Assembly: GCF_947179165.1 (NCBI RefSeq)
Contig: NC_077240.1
Location: 43,971,501 to 44,035,500, forward strand
DNA length: 64,000 nucleotides
Direction: 5' to 3'
DNA from: Solanum dulcamara
Taxonomy: Eukaryota > Streptophyta > Magnoliopsida > Solanales > Solanaceae
Below, piece by piece: positions 21,277-32,966 of the stretch. The notes under the pieces were generated by a model. That model saw nothing but the letters and a program-made list of their open reading frames with translations. It ran no database searches and had not been told where the DNA came from. The translations under genes and the position numbers were made by a program. Within the stretch, counting starts at the first letter, position 1; every line of letters begins with the position of its first letter.

Positions 21277-22988
21277 CATTAAAACATTTATTTTGAAGGA
21301 AGATGACTGTAACCGATATTTAAGACCATGCGAGCTATTACATAGAATCCAACATAACCCCCTACATTGGCACGAGGAGACTACTTGCCAGGTAGAACTC
21401 CGTCAACTTTAATCCTTTCTTTAACTTTAACTTTAAGGGCTATTTGTGGATCCACTAGCCTAAATAGCCTACAAGGGCTCCTATGTTAGTGATTAGTTAA
21501 TGCAATATGGGACTTTACTTAAGGACACCTTAGGTCGAGTCTCCATCTACATGCTACATTCAGTGCTAGATCAATCCCACAGAATAACATTTAGACATTA
21601 TAATAACATAAGCATTCGTATAACTTTAGACATCAAATCTTTATTCGAGAGAATAGCTGATTAAAACCTTTCATTTGATTAAAATATGTGAGAATTATCC
21701 TTTCACATAGAATCCATTTTTTGACTAAGAAGCCCTTTCATCATCATTCAATCATCATTTCATTTTATAAGACTATCTTTAAACATAAACATTTGATTTC
21801 ATAAAACCTTCATTTGGAGTCAAGGCTTTCATATCAAATTCATTTCAACATAATGAAACTAGGTGGGCTTATTTCATTTAACCTTCAAATACATTTAAAA
21901 CAATGCAAGAATGCATGAGAGTGATGGAAATGCATCAATTAAAATATCTTAAAATAACCCACTAATACATTTTTAAAGCTAGTTTCATGCCTTCATATAA
22001 GGACCTTGATAAATCATTCTTTTCATGAAATTAAGCTTCAATATATACCAATATAGGTAAATAAACTTCAAATAGATAATTATTTATGCATTTGAAATCA
22101 TCATACAAATCCATAAAATTTCATCATTTAAATTGAAATATTGAGTTTAGAAATTACTTGGTCTTCATAGGTTGAAGAACCCATGAATGAGACCATATAC
22201 CTTGGGTAATAAAACCCTTAATGCAAAACTTGAAAAGAAATGGAGGCTTGTTCTCTTGGAGTGAAACCCTAGAACCCTTCTAGAAGATGGAAGAGACTTT
22301 GAGAGAACTTGAGAGGTTAGGGTTTGATTTTTTAGAATGTGAGTGAGAGTGAATAAGTGTATAAAGACTTACGGTCTTTTAGATAGGTGAAATTCAGCCT
22401 TCAAAATGACTCCACATTATGTTAAAACATAGGGAAAAGACCAAAATATCCCTTCTTAAAATCTGGCTAGAATGGCTCAACGGGATTCTTCATGGTCCAT
22501 GGTGCTCACCACGGCCCATGGTGAGGTCCCATAATGATTTCCGTGGGAAAAGTATTTGAGAGTTTTTAGGGTAGTTTTCTGAACTTTCTTTAAGGAGACC
22601 TTATCGATCTATAAAGGGTATCATGGCTCGTGAAACATGGTCGTGGTGCAGGTTCTACAAGAGGCCTGTAGAGTGACCACCACAGGAACACACTATGATC
22701 CGTGAAGGGCTCCAAGGCCCGTGGTTGTTGTTCATGGTCCTTGCCTTAGGAAGTTTCTTAATGGACGTGGAGAGGGGTCACCACGGAGAGCTTTAGGCCC
22801 ATAGTTCAGACCACGGTCCATGGTCCCTTTATTATAGGTCTGAGCTCCTGAATCACTACTATGATGGCTCACCACGATGTGTTATGCGTACCAAAACCCA
22901 TGATGGCCTTCTGCGGTCTACACCTGGGCTAATTTTTCTGTATTTTCATTCCTTGTTCCATATTTTAGTACTTTCCAAATTTTTAGAG
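20679..22988 (-). mobile_element. Element C 5' LTR
   Basis: It matches the LTR at 13490-15783 along its length. On the plus strand it starts 'ttcacgatccaagcctaggg' and ends in 'ccaaatttttagag', where the other copy has 'ccaaatttccgaggtcttaca', so the last bases are lost at a deletion junction. It carries a TA tract (21244-21275), a donor-like aag/gtatat (minus; 22195-22200) and the conserved box near 22430-22458. Confidence 0.88.
21244..21275. repeat. TA dinucleotide microsatellite in C 5' LTR
   Basis: About 16 TA units at the same LTR position as the tract at 14044-14082. Confidence 0.95.
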
Positions 22989-23033
22989 TTGTGTTATGAC
23001 TAGGCCCTAGGTTGGGTCGTGATAAGAGTCCTC
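22989..23033 (+). mobile_element. Deletion junction: last bases of element A 3' LTR fused to D leader
   Basis: 'gtgttatgactaggccctag' and 'gttgggtcgtgata' are the LTR terminus of the A type. They are followed at once by 'agagtcctcttgattggtgtg', which corresponds to sequence about 50 bp inside the leader of related elements. The rest of A's LTR, D's LTR end and D's primer site are missing. Confidence 0.7.
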
Positions 23034-23181
23034 TTGATTGGTGTGAAGCACACCACACCTATAAATAGGAGGATATATGACTTTAGGAATTATCTCACTT
23101 CTTTCAAACTTTAAATTCCTATGATAGAATTTAACTCTATAAAAGTGTTTTCTAACTTGTGCATTTACACATTTATAGAGT
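23034..23181 (+). promoter_or_regulatory. Element D leader remnant with acceptor-like AG
   Basis: The stretch 'gtgaagcacaccacacctat' is shared with the leaders of A and F. It ends 'acacatttatag' plus 'agt', then ATC where the gag ATG is expected (23182). The AG at 23177-23178 is at the same offset as in A and C. Confidence 0.5.
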
Positions 23182-24400
23182 ATCCTCCGAAACACACCGT
23201 AGGTCAGAGGAAAATTGCCAACACTGAGATTCCATCGACTACCATGTGTCCACTATATGGAATGTAAACAAGAAATAGAGCTTGAGTGGTTGAGCCAGAG
23301 AATGAAAATAGGAATCAAGAGGTTCCATAGACACCTGCTACTCAGCCTTTCTTTACTTCTGAGGTAGAACTTAGAGGAGCTATCACTACACTCACTCAGT
23401 TGATAATTACCTAATCAGGCCATCAAAGCACTCCAGTCCCTATCTCTAGTTCTTAAAAACCTTCAGCTGCTATAAGGATTAGAGACTTCTTGAGGATGAA
23501 CCAACCAGTCTTCACAGGGTCTAACGGTAAGGAGGATCCCCAAAACTTCATTAATGAGATGTGGAAGATCCTAAAGGCTATGTGTGAAACTGAGGTTGAT
23601 AGAGTTAGAATTATCTCCTATCAGCTTAAAGACATGGCTAATATATGGTACAACTAGTGGAAGTAGAGTTATCATGAGAATGTTGAGCATGCAGTTTGGG
23701 ATGAGTTCAAGAGTGCATTTCTAGACCACTCATTTCCCCTAGAGCTAAGGGAAGAAAAGGTTGAAGAGTTTGTGAATATGAAATAAGAGGGGTTGACAGT
23801 GAAATAATACAACCTTAGATTCATCTGGTATCCAAGTATGCTCTAAAGATGGTTCCTGATGTGAGGTCGAAGATGAGGAAGGTTTTCTTTGGCCTAGGCA
23901 AATATGTGATGAAAAGTGAAGGTTTGCCTTATTGATTTCTAATGTGGACTCCTCCAAACTTATAGTATATGCACAACAGGTTAAGGAGGATAAAAAGAAA
24001 GCTATGAAAGAGACCATCATAATAAATAAAGGTATCCAGGTAATGAGACTAACCACTAGAAGAGTGGTGATGGAAACCAGTCATTCTTTTTTAGGAGATC
24101 TTCCGGCTATGGACCATTATCAGTAAGTATACCAGCATTAAATAATAGGAATTACCAGAGATCACAAAGTAACCAAAACTTTAGAACCTAGGGGTCACGG
24201 TCTCAAGGAAGTGAGACCCAAGGTTCTTCACCTAAGCCACCTTGTGGTAAGTGTGGTAGACTTCATTTAGGAGAGTGTCGTGATGGAACTAGTAGCTTCT
24301 ATAAGTGTGGTCATATGGGTCACTACAAGAGAGACTATTCATCAAAACGATAAGGTAATGGGGGAAACAAGGCCCACTCTTCTTCAGCAGCACCATCCTA
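23182..24400 (+). pseudogene. Element D gag (broken)
   Basis: It begins ATC-CCT-CCG (Met lost, then Pro-Pro). The capsid domain shows 'RDFLRMNQPVFTGSNGKEDP', 'VRIISYQLKDMANIWYN' and 'AFLDHSFPLELREEK'. A knuckle region near 24230-24340 reads 'CGKCGRLHLGEC' and 'FYKCGHMGHYKRDY', a CCHC with two Cys changed. Stops and shifts are scattered through it. Confidence 0.82.
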
Positions 24401-24479
24401 TAGAGTTGGTTAGAGGGTTATTACTTTAGGGGCAGGCGGATGTTCAAACCATCTATAGTCTATGGCTAGTAGCCAAGAT

Positions 24480-24900
24480 CAGGAGACCTCACCAGAAGTC
24501 ATAACTGGTATGCTTAAATGCTTTTCTTATGATGTTTATGACTTACTTGATTTGTGTGTACCTCTGTCCTTTGTGACTCCATATATAGTTATATAGTTTA
24601 GGATTCGCCTGGAATGTCTTTTAGAACACTTTAGTGTTTCTACCCCTGTTGGTAAGTTTATTCTAGCCAAAAGAGTCTATAGAGATTGTACATTTTCTAT
24701 TTATCATAAAGGCACCACAACTAATTTATTTGATTTGGATATGGTAGATTTTGATATCATTCTATGTATGGATTGGCTTTATGCTTGTTATGTCTCAATC
24801 AATTTAGAACTCAAGTTGTCAAATTCTAGTTTCCAAATGAGCTAGTCATAGTGTGGAATGGTAGCCTAGTGGTGTCTAAGGGTCAATTCATTTCATTCAT
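24480..24900 (+). pseudogene. Element D aspartic protease region (broken)
   Basis: It has 'YDLLDLCVPLSFVTPYI' with the catalytic Asp kept but the following Gly-Ala lost, then 'RVYRDCTF' and 'DMVDFDIILCMDWLYACY'. Its place between gag and RT supports the call. Confidence 0.78.
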
Positions 24901-25870
24901 TAAGGTTCGAAAGTTAGTTTCTAATGGGTATATCTACCATATTGTTCGAGTAAGAGATAATAGTGTGGGGACACCATCCCTTTAGTTAGTTTCAATCTTA
25001 AATGAGTTTTCTGAATTCTTTCATAATTTTGTACCTGGAGTCCCTCTTAACGGGGAGATAGGCTTCGGAATAAATATTCTTCTCAATACTCAGCCTATCT
25101 CTATTCCTCCATATAAAATGGCTCTAGTCGGGATAAAAGAGTTAATTAAATTATCTTCTTGATAATAGATTCATTAGGCAGAATGTGTCATATTTGGGTA
25201 CTCCTGTCCTATTCATGTGAAAGAAAGATGATTCCCTTAAAATGAGTATTAACTACCGTTAGTTAAATAAGATTGCACTAAAGAATAAATACACTCTTCC
25301 TAGAATTATTGACCTATTCAACCAACTTTAGGGTGCCATTTGTTTTTCTAAGATAGACCTCAGATCATGATATGACCAGCTGAAAGTAAGAGAAAGTGAC
25401 ATCTCAAAGTAAGAGAAAGTTTCATCTCGAAGACAGCCTTCCAAACCAATTATGGTCATTAAGAGTTCCTTGTTATGTACCTTGGTTTGACTAACACTCT
25501 TGCGACATTTGTGGACCTCATGAATAGAGTTTAAGCAGTACCGATACATATTTGTTATCATGTTCATTGAAGACATTCTAATCTATTTTAGGAATGAGGA
25601 GAAACATGTCAACCATCTCAGAATTATTCTCCAAATTCTCAAGGATACGAAGTTGTATGAGAATATTTTGAATTGTGAGTTTTGGACTACATCTTTTATA
25701 TTCCTAGGCCACATAATTTCTTGTGAAGGTATTCGAGTGGATTCACAAATGATCGAGGCGGTAAAGAATTGGCTTAGACCCATGTCCCCATTTGAAATAA
25801 GAAGTTTCTTAGGTTTGGCTGGTTACTATCAAAGGTTTATAGAGGGATTCGCATCCATATGATCCTCATT
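24901..25870 (+). pseudogene. Element D reverse transcriptase (broken)
   Basis: The linker 'KLVSNGYIYHIVRVRDN' and 'EIGFGINILLNTQPISIPPY' are recognisable, then a shifted palm. The catalytic box reads FIEDILIYF (about 25565), with Glu for the first Asp of FIDD. The thumb '[19 protein letters not shown]' closes the domain. About 25380-25440 holds a short duplicated phrase 'agtaagagaaagt' within the 'RVRECDI' region. Confidence 0.82.
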
Positions 25871-26400
25871 GACTAAATTAACTCAAAAGAAGACTAAGTT
25901 CTAATTGTCAGATGCTTGTGAGAAAAGTTTTTGGGTGTTGAAAACCAGATTGGCTATTGCTCCATTATTGTACTTACCTAAGGAAATAGATAGTTTTGTC
26001 ATTTATTGTGATGCATCGAGTTTGATTGGGTTGTGTTTTGATGTAAAGAGGTAAATTTATAGCTTATGCTTCTAGATAGCTTAAGGTCCACGAGAGAAAT
26101 TATTTGACTCATGATCTTGAATTAGAAGCAGCGGTGTTTTCTCTAAGATATGGCATTATTATCTCTATGGTGTGCATGTGGATATGTTTACTAATCACAA
26201 AATCCTTTAATATATTTTTAGTCAAAATAAGATGAACCTAAGGCAGATGAGATGGATTGAGTTGCTCAAGGACTATGATATGAGTATTTTATACTACCCA
26301 GGTAAAGCTAATTTTATTGTTGATGCTCTTAGCAGGTTGTCCATGGGGAGTACTACCCATATGGAGAAGGAAAAGAAGTAGTTGGCTATGGAAGTACGTA
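25871..26400 (+). pseudogene. Element D RNase H region (broken)
   Basis: 'FVIYCDASS' (catalytic Asp kept), then after shifts 'GKFIAYASR', 'DLELEAAVFSL', 'VHVDMFTNHK', 'RQMRWIELLKDYDMSILYYP' and 'VDALSRLSMG'. The order matches the other copies. Confidence 0.8.
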
Positions 26401-26559
26401 GACTTACACGTTTAGGAGTTCATATTGTGGACTCAAATGAAGGTGGTGTCATTATTCAAAATGTGGCTGAGTCTCCACTACTAGTGGGAGTAAAGGAAAA
26501 AGAATACCAAGACCCCATCCTATTTCGATTAAAGGGAGATATTCACAAGCTGAAAGTGA

Positions 26560-27945
26560 TAGATTTTGCATAAGGGAGAGATGGTGTGTTGAGATATCAA
26601 AGTAGATTGTATGTTCCGAATGTGGATGGTCTTTGAGATAGAATAGCAACAAATGCCCATAGCTCTAGATATTCGATTCATCTAGATTCTACAAAGATGT
26701 ACCATGACTTGAGAGAAGTCTACTGGTGGAATAGTATGAAGAGAGATACTACATACTTTGTTTTTAAGTGTCCTAATTGTCAACAAGTCAAAGTTGAACA
26801 TCAAAGGCCTTATGGTATAGCTTAAAATATAGAGTTGCTAGAGTTAAATGGGAGATACTCAATATGGATTTTATCACAGTCTTATTGTGATCTCGAAAGA
26901 AGCATGACTCGATTTGGGTGATTGTAGATCAGATAACTAAATTGGCCTACTTTTTACTGGTTGAGACTATAGATTCAGCTGAGGATTATGCCAGATTGTA
27001 CCGAAAGAAGCATGACTCGATTCAGCTGAGGATTATGCCAGATTGCCAGATTTCAGATAGAGGAGCTCAGTTCACTGCCCAATCTTGGAAGTATTTTAAT
27101 GAAGTTCTAGGATCGAAGGTAAATCCTAGTACTTTTTTCCATCCTCTAACATACGATCAAGAAGAGCATATGGTTCATACTCTTGAAGATATGTTGAGAG
27201 ATTGCATCATTGATTTTAAAGGTATTGGGATGACCACTTGCCTCTTATAGAGTTTGCATACAACAACACTTATCACTGAAGTAATCATATCGCTCCTTAT
27301 GAGGCTCTTTATGGAAGAATATGTAGATCACTAACTGATTGGTTCAAAGTTGGTAAACCTAAGTTAATAGGGATAAACTTGGTTCATCAAGCTACGGAGA
27401 AGGTGATAGTCATTCAAGAGAGGTTGAAATAGAGTAAAGTCTTCAAAAGTCCTACAATGATGTTAGGAGAAGAGACTTAGAGTTTGAGGTGAATAATTGG
27501 GTCTATTTGAAGGTCTCACCCATGAAGGATGTTGTGATATTTGGAAATAAAGGGAAGCTTAGTCCCCGTTATATTGCCAAATTATAAAGAGGATTGGTAA
27601 TGTGGTTTATAAGTTAGAGCTACCATTAGAGTTAGCAGTCATTTATCTAGTGTTTCACATTTCTATGCGTAAGAAGTATTTGGGAGATCCTTCACTCATT
27701 GTTCGTATAGAAAAAATGTGTGAAAGATAGCTTATCTTATAAGGAGATTTTGATTTAGATTCTTGATCATCAAATTTGCAAGTTGAGGACCAAGGAGGTT
27801 CCTTCAGTCAAAGTTTTATAGAAGAATCAGTTTGTTGAAGAGGCTACATGAGAAGCAGGGGAGGATATTAAATCTAAATAACGGCATCTATTCATTCCTC
27901 CTAGTGTTGATGTTGAAGGTATTCCCATAACCATCTAAGATTTAG
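26560..27945 (+). pseudogene. Element D integrase and tail (broken)
   Basis: The zinc-binding region 'RYSIHLDSTKMYHDLREVYW' and 'CPNCQQVKVEHQRP' (26660-26815) is followed by 'MDFIT' (first catalytic Asp kept), 'SIWVIVDQITKLAYF' and 'ISDRGAQFTAQSW'. A 44-bp patchwork duplication at 27002-27045 disrupts the core. The tail has 'NNWVYLKVSPMKD' and a chromodomain-like segment near 27790-27890. Confidence 0.82.
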
Positions 27946-28054
27946 TTCCTTTTTCGAGTGTTTGAGTATTTCTATTCTTGCATTTTATTTGTGCCTTGTG
28001 TAAATTATTAGCTTGGTCATCATTCAAGGATGGATGATCCTAAGGGGTAGATAT

Positions 28055-30357
28055 TTTAACACCCCAAAGTATTCTAACTTAGATCAGTCTAAAGATCCTA
28101 GAGAAAAAATGAGTTTTTGCATCAGAGGGCTGTTACGAGTGTCATCTATGATACATAAAAGCTTCTATGGACTGTAGGAAGGACTCATAGACTTAGTGAA
28201 ATTTGAGTTTGTTGAGACCCTTCTACGGATGGTTTCTATGGTCTGTAGTATGAAGTTTCCACAGAAGAGGTCCTAATGGCCAGTTTCAGACCCATTCCAT
28301 GAAACCTTCCTTATAAACTGTAGAAGGGTTTAAGACTTGTGTAAGGGACTCGTAGACATAACTTGAAAATTCTAGTAGCTATTGGGAATTGTACCAAGTT
28401 CCTACGACCCATGTCTACGATCCGTGTGATTTCATATGACCTATAGAAGGGTCCGTATACCTAAACCTTAGAGTCCCTTAACACGAGTCAACAACTAGCC
28501 TTTAGGCCATGTAGAAAGGTCTACGACCCATAGAATGGGTCCTTAGATCCAACTTTGCAAAATCTAGAATGTCTAATTTTGGTACCTAATTTCCACGAGG
28601 GGTATTCTACGACCCGTAGAAGTTTCTACGATCCATAGGTTGACCCGTAGGCGGCCCAAAGACAGTTTTAATTAGGGGTAATTTGGTCTTTTTCCCCATT
28701 TTTTACAAAGTGAAAACCCTTGCATTTTGAGATTAATTTAGGTCTCTCATCAGTATCCTACGTGCCTTTTCCCCTCATTAACACTTAGACTATTTAGAGC
28801 AAGGATTGGAGAGGAGAAAAGGCTAGGGTTCAAGCATACTTTTTGTGTTCTTCAAGTTTCACCAAAAATATCGTTCTTCCAGGTATGTAAGGCGAATTAT
28901 AATATTGGGCCGAGTTCCTCCACACACCCTACATCTTAATTCAATTAGTATGTGTTCAAGTTTGAGTCTTAATCCTATTATATTAAGTTTTCGAGTGAGT
29001 TATGATGACGTTCATTGGGTTCCCTGTAAACCTATCTCTATTGCAATTATTTCTATAATTCAAATTCTTAAATTATTGTTCATGCTTACATTCACATCAA
29101 CCCTAGTTGAGTACTTACATTTCTCTTACTATACATTCTTTTGAGTTGAATAATGATATATTTTCATGTCCTTATTGAGAAGAGAGATTTGAGTTATTAC
29201 ATTACTTGAGCTATGGTACTTTGCATTACTTATTTTATGCATGATTTTACAAAGTATAAAAGAGTTAGAGCATTAAGCATAAATGATGCTTAGAGAATGA
29301 GTTTGAGGATACATGAGTAGTCTTAAGTGCATTTTGATTTTTAAAGATAAAGCATAAATAGTCGAGAAGAGTTTGAGGTTATCAAAGTCAAGTACAATGA
29401 GAATAAATGAGATATATGTTTTGAGTATTTTCACTCACCTAAGTATATGAGCATTATTGCATATATTTTAGAGTCGTATTGAGCACCAATTTGGATAAGA
29501 GTTTACATAACTCAAATCCTATAAACTATGTAGCCAGCGTAGGATAGGATCGAGGCTTTGGTTCAGGCAATGCCTCACTTCAGTCCCTAATACAAACTTT
29601 ATATGGATTAATGAGTTGAGTTTGTGTCCCTTATCTATGCAAGGTAATGGACGAATCTGGGAACATGAGCAGTACTTCATATCATCGTGAGGTTCATAGT
29701 GATGGTTGTCGGTTAGAGAAACTCCCCAAAGAGAAAACATTACTTTTACCTTGAGTTGCATTACTATCTTATATTTTGTAAAGCTCTGACATCTCATCAT
29801 ACTTGAATGAATTAAATAAGTTGAGTTACTTAGAATATTTGATCATGAGCATTCAGTTTGGTTTATTTCCCTTCAGTTATTTCACATACCAAACATTCCA
29901 TGTGCTGACATCTTTTGATGTTGCATTATTTTATAATGCAGATGCAGGTGTTAGAGATCCTCAACAAGCACATTATTGAAGATCACATTCCATCTAGATC
30001 TTAGTGAGACCTACTTAATTTTGGAGGAACTCCTTCAGTTTTGTCATTCATTAGTTCTTTGAGGTAGCTGTGGGCTTGTCCCAATACTTATCTTTAGTAG
30101 TTAGAGGCTTCGTATATAGAGTACAGAATTATTTCAATTTTTAAAAGATTATGTTTAAATGATCATTTACACATATTTATAGTACTTTCAATCTATTTTT
30201 TATTAGTAGTGTTTTATGTTTCTAATTGTCATCTAAGTGACTTTTGTTGTTGAGTTAAGTCTTTCACTTAGTCAAGATCCAAGCCAAGGGTTCGCTTGGG
30301 GACAAAAATGGTTTTTGAATGCCGGCCACACCTAGGGTGTAGACTCAGGATATGACC
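28055..30357 (+). mobile_element. Element D 3' LTR
   Basis: It follows the polypurine tract 'aaggggtagatat' and starts TTTAACACCCCAAAG. It is collinear with 1773-3928, including the box at 28672-28699 and AG/GTATGT at 28881-28888, and continues 180 bp further to 'gactcaggatatgacc'. Right after it, E's gag resumes. About 2.3 kb long. Confidence 0.85.
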
Positions 30358-30362
30358 ATGAT

Positions 30363-30985
30363 GGTGAAGGAATACTATTTGAAGTTCACCTAATTTTCAA
30401 AGTAATCTCCAACTTTGTGAGTCGACGCTACGGTCCACATGAGTAAGTTTATCTCTAGTGTATTTTAGACTATAGTGAAAGAGTGTAGGACCACTATTGA
30501 TCAAGAAGATGAATATCTCTCTTTTAATGACTCATGCTCAACAGATTAAAGAGGAAAATCTTCAAAAGAGTGTTAGGGATAACAAGAGTGGTCATTCTCA
30601 ATTTTTACAAAAATACTCTAACCTGGCTCTATCTTCTGCTAATACTCTTGTGCCTAAGTTCAACAAAGATAGAGTACTAAGCTTTAAGTCTCATAGTAGT
30701 GTTTCTAGTGGTCGTTATTTTCCCACTTGTCAGAAGTGTGGTAAAAACCACCCAGGAGAGTGCATGACCGGTACATGAGGTTGCATGGGATGTGGTAAGA
30801 ATGGTAACATATTGAGGGATTTCCCATCAGCTCAAGACAATGGCAGGGATGTCCATCAATAGACTTATCCTAGTGCTTCAAAAAACTTCAACATGTCACC
30901 TACTTCAGTAGGGTACTTCTTCTAGTTCTAGTGGCAAATATTGCCAAAGTAGTTTTGTGCTCTTCAGACCCGACAGGATTAGGAC
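30363..30985 (+). pseudogene. Element E gag, C-terminal part
   Basis: It continues the interrupted gag with 'VKEYYLKFT', then, across shifts, 'MSKFISSVF' and 'MNISLLMTHAQQIKEEN', the helical linker typical of this gag. The knuckle region at 30724-30830 reads 'CQKCGKNHPGEC' and 'CMGCGKNGNILRDF'; the second CCHC has lost its His and final Cys. The open frame 30497-30778 is the longest piece. Confidence 0.85.
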
Positions 30986-31440
30986 AATTCTCCTGATGTG
31001 GTTAGTGGTTTGTTTTAAGTCTTCCATCTTGATGTTTATGGTTTGTTAGATCTACAAGTAAATCTTTCCTTCGTAACTCCTTGTGTTGGTATGAATTTTG
31101 ATGTCAGTCCCAAAATTTGTTAGAACCTTTCCCAATCACTACTCATGTTGGTGACTCAATTTTAGCTGAACTTATGTACAGAAATTAATCGATCTCAGTT
31201 TTTTAGAAAATCACCTTAATTGACCTTGTAAAGCTAGACATGCTTAATTTTGATATCATTTTCATAATGAATTGGCTATATGCTTGTTATGCTTCAGTGG
31301 ACTGTAGAAGCCGAGTCATTAAATTTTAATTTCCAAATGAGTCAATCATTGAATGGAAGGGTAGTACCTCAGTGCCTATAGGTTTGTTTGTTTCTTACCT
31401 TAAGGCTAGAAAGATGATTTCAAAAGGTTGTATCTATCAT
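30986..31440 (+). pseudogene. Element E aspartic protease region (broken)
   Basis: 'VYGLLDLQVNLSFVTPCVG' has the catalytic Asp, and 'LDMLNFDIIFIMNWLYACYA' is the C-terminal signature with one Asp changed to Asn. It ends in 'MISKGCIYHL' at 31440, where the LTR-derived insert starts. Confidence 0.8.
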
Positions 31441-32966
31441 CTAGACAATCATTGCTCTCAAAATAAGTATATATATAAATCCCAATAATAAATTACATAG
31501 ATAACTAAAGAACACAATTTAATGGGATTAAAACTCAACCTTGACTAAATGAAGATGTAGGGCACGATGACGAACTCAGTCCAACGTTGTGATTAGCCTT
31601 CCATACCTGTAACAACGATTGTCGAAGAGAAACTCGAAGATCCTGGCTTTTATATATATATATATATATATATATAATTCCCTTGATTTGAGCTTTTGAA
31701 TTGTCGTTCATGTCTACATTCACATGAACCCTAGTTGACAAAGTTGTATTATTTAATTCTATGTTTTGTTTTAAGTTTAAAGAATGATATATTTTATCTT
31801 TTAATTGAGAAAGAGTTTGAGCATGAGTTTGAGTTTTGAGAAGCCTTTTATTCACTATTTTAAGCATGATCATTATTGAGTCTAAATAGGTTAAGTAATA
31901 ATGCATTTAAATATTTATTTTGAGATTAATTTAAGAAATCAAGCTACGTTTTTAAATGCATTCAGTTAGTTAAGAGTATAAACTTTTAAAGACAAGAGAT
32001 GATTTGAGAAGAGTTGAGTTAAATTGAGCAAAGTCCAATGAGACTAATGCATTATATTTTGAGTTCTTTTACTCAATTGAGTTGATGAGCAGAATTATAT
32101 AGTTTGGCAGTAGTATTGAGCACTGATTTGGGTAAGAGTATAGAACAACTCGAACCCTACAATATACTTAGCCTATGTTGGATAGGATCATGCCATTTAT
32201 TCAGGCGACTATATAGATATATTATGGCAATGGTAGCAGTTCACTGTATCATCACGAGGCTCATAGTGATCATTGTTGGTTAGAGAAACTCCCCAAGAGT
32301 AAAATCCTATTTTTATGCCGAGTTGCATTCTTTATTTATATTTTGTAAGGCAATGTTCTATTCATTTATTGCATGCTTTATTGAGTTGAGTATTTTTAGC
32401 ATTCATTGAGCTTAGTTGAGTTAAGTTGAGTATTCTTGAGTAAGTTTCTTTTCAGCTATTTTATAGACAGTACATTCCATGTACTAGCGCTATTTGGTGT
32501 TGTATCATTTTATGATGCAGACATAGGTGTTAGAGATCCTCTACAGGCGCATTAATCAATTTTCCATCCAGCTTTTGGTGAGACCTCTTTGCATTCGAAG
32601 AAGCTCTTAAGTCTTTATTTCAGTCTTTACTTAGTAGTATTTGAGGTAGTTGTGGGCCTTTCCCGGTACCTATTTGTAGATTCAGTTTTAGAGGCTTCAT
32701 AGACTAGACATAGATAAAGTTGAGTTATTTAGTTTCATCTTTGAGTTCCTATTTTGCAAACATTGAATTATATTATATTTAGAGTATATATTGAGACTAT
32801 AATTAAGACGTTGCATATATGTTTATACATATGCCCACCAAAGTAGTATCTTTTACATGTTAAGTCTTCCACTTAGTGAGTTAGACAGGCCAAGGTTTTG
32901 CTTGGAACCAATAATGGTTTCTGAGTATCGCCCACGCCTAGGGTATAAGCTTCAGGGGTGAAAGGA
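31441..32966 (+). mobile_element. D-family LTR copy inserted in element E, with an inverted block
   Basis: Positions 31676-32960 are collinear with the D-type LTR from about its 2820 position to its end ('gcctagggtataagcttcagg'). Positions 31443-31650 match the preceding part of the same LTR but on the minus strand. A TA microsatellite (31650-31676) sits at the inversion point. The 5' third of the LTR is absent. E's pol motif 'GCIYHL' resumes as 'KDTSSEITTLQSV' after the insert. Confidence 0.75.
31650..31676. repeat. TA dinucleotide microsatellite at inversion breakpoint
   Basis: About 13 TA units between the inverted and direct parts of the LTR copy. Confidence 0.9.

Larger units (their letters stand above)
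13490..22988 (-). mobile_element. Element C: nearly complete minus-strand Ty3/gypsy element
   Basis: Read on the minus strand, the 5' LTR is 20679-22988, the primer site about 20661-20674, gag 20463-19401, protease, RT and RNase H 18990-17353, integrase 17345-16025 and 3' LTR 13490-15783. The LTRs are collinear along their whole length and share a TA microsatellite and the promoter-like motifs. It is the best preserved gypsy copy in the window, with a 307-codon open stretch in RT/RNase H. It lies inside element A's 3' LTR, so it is younger than A. A deletion at the right edge removed the target duplication. Confidence 0.9.
3929..23024 (+). mobile_element. Element A: Ty3/gypsy element nested in D 5' LTR
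   Basis: The 5' LTR is 3929-5974 (first 200 bp missing), the coding region 6193-11378 and the 3' LTR 11623-13489. Element C and a deletion interrupt the 3' LTR, and only its last 36 bp or so survive at 22989-23024. The two LTRs are about 95% identical by eye over 4000-5500 versus 11880-13400. A hAT MITE sits in the integrase. Gene order and motifs are Ty3/gypsy, with a degenerate chromodomain-like tail. Confidence 0.85.
1773..30357 (+). mobile_element. Element D: Ty3/gypsy element nested in E gag
   Basis: Two LTR copies start TGTAACACCCCAAAG (1773) and TTTAACACCCCAAAG (28055). They share long collinear stretches, for example around 2534/28804 and 3266/29537. The outer flanks atgaa (1768-1772) and atgat (30358-30362) are a plausible decayed 5-bp target duplication. 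Removing 1773-30362 joins E's gag in frame. The internal coding region lies at 23182-27945. The 5' LTR end and primer site were lost where element A inserted and a later deletion occurred. Total span is about 28.6 kb, of which roughly 9.4 kb is D itself. Confidence 0.85.

Noticed and set aside
13490..23024. Novel cellular defence or biosynthetic system
   Set aside because: All recognisable proteins belong to known retrotransposon or pararetrovirus families; I see no unexplained gene cluster.
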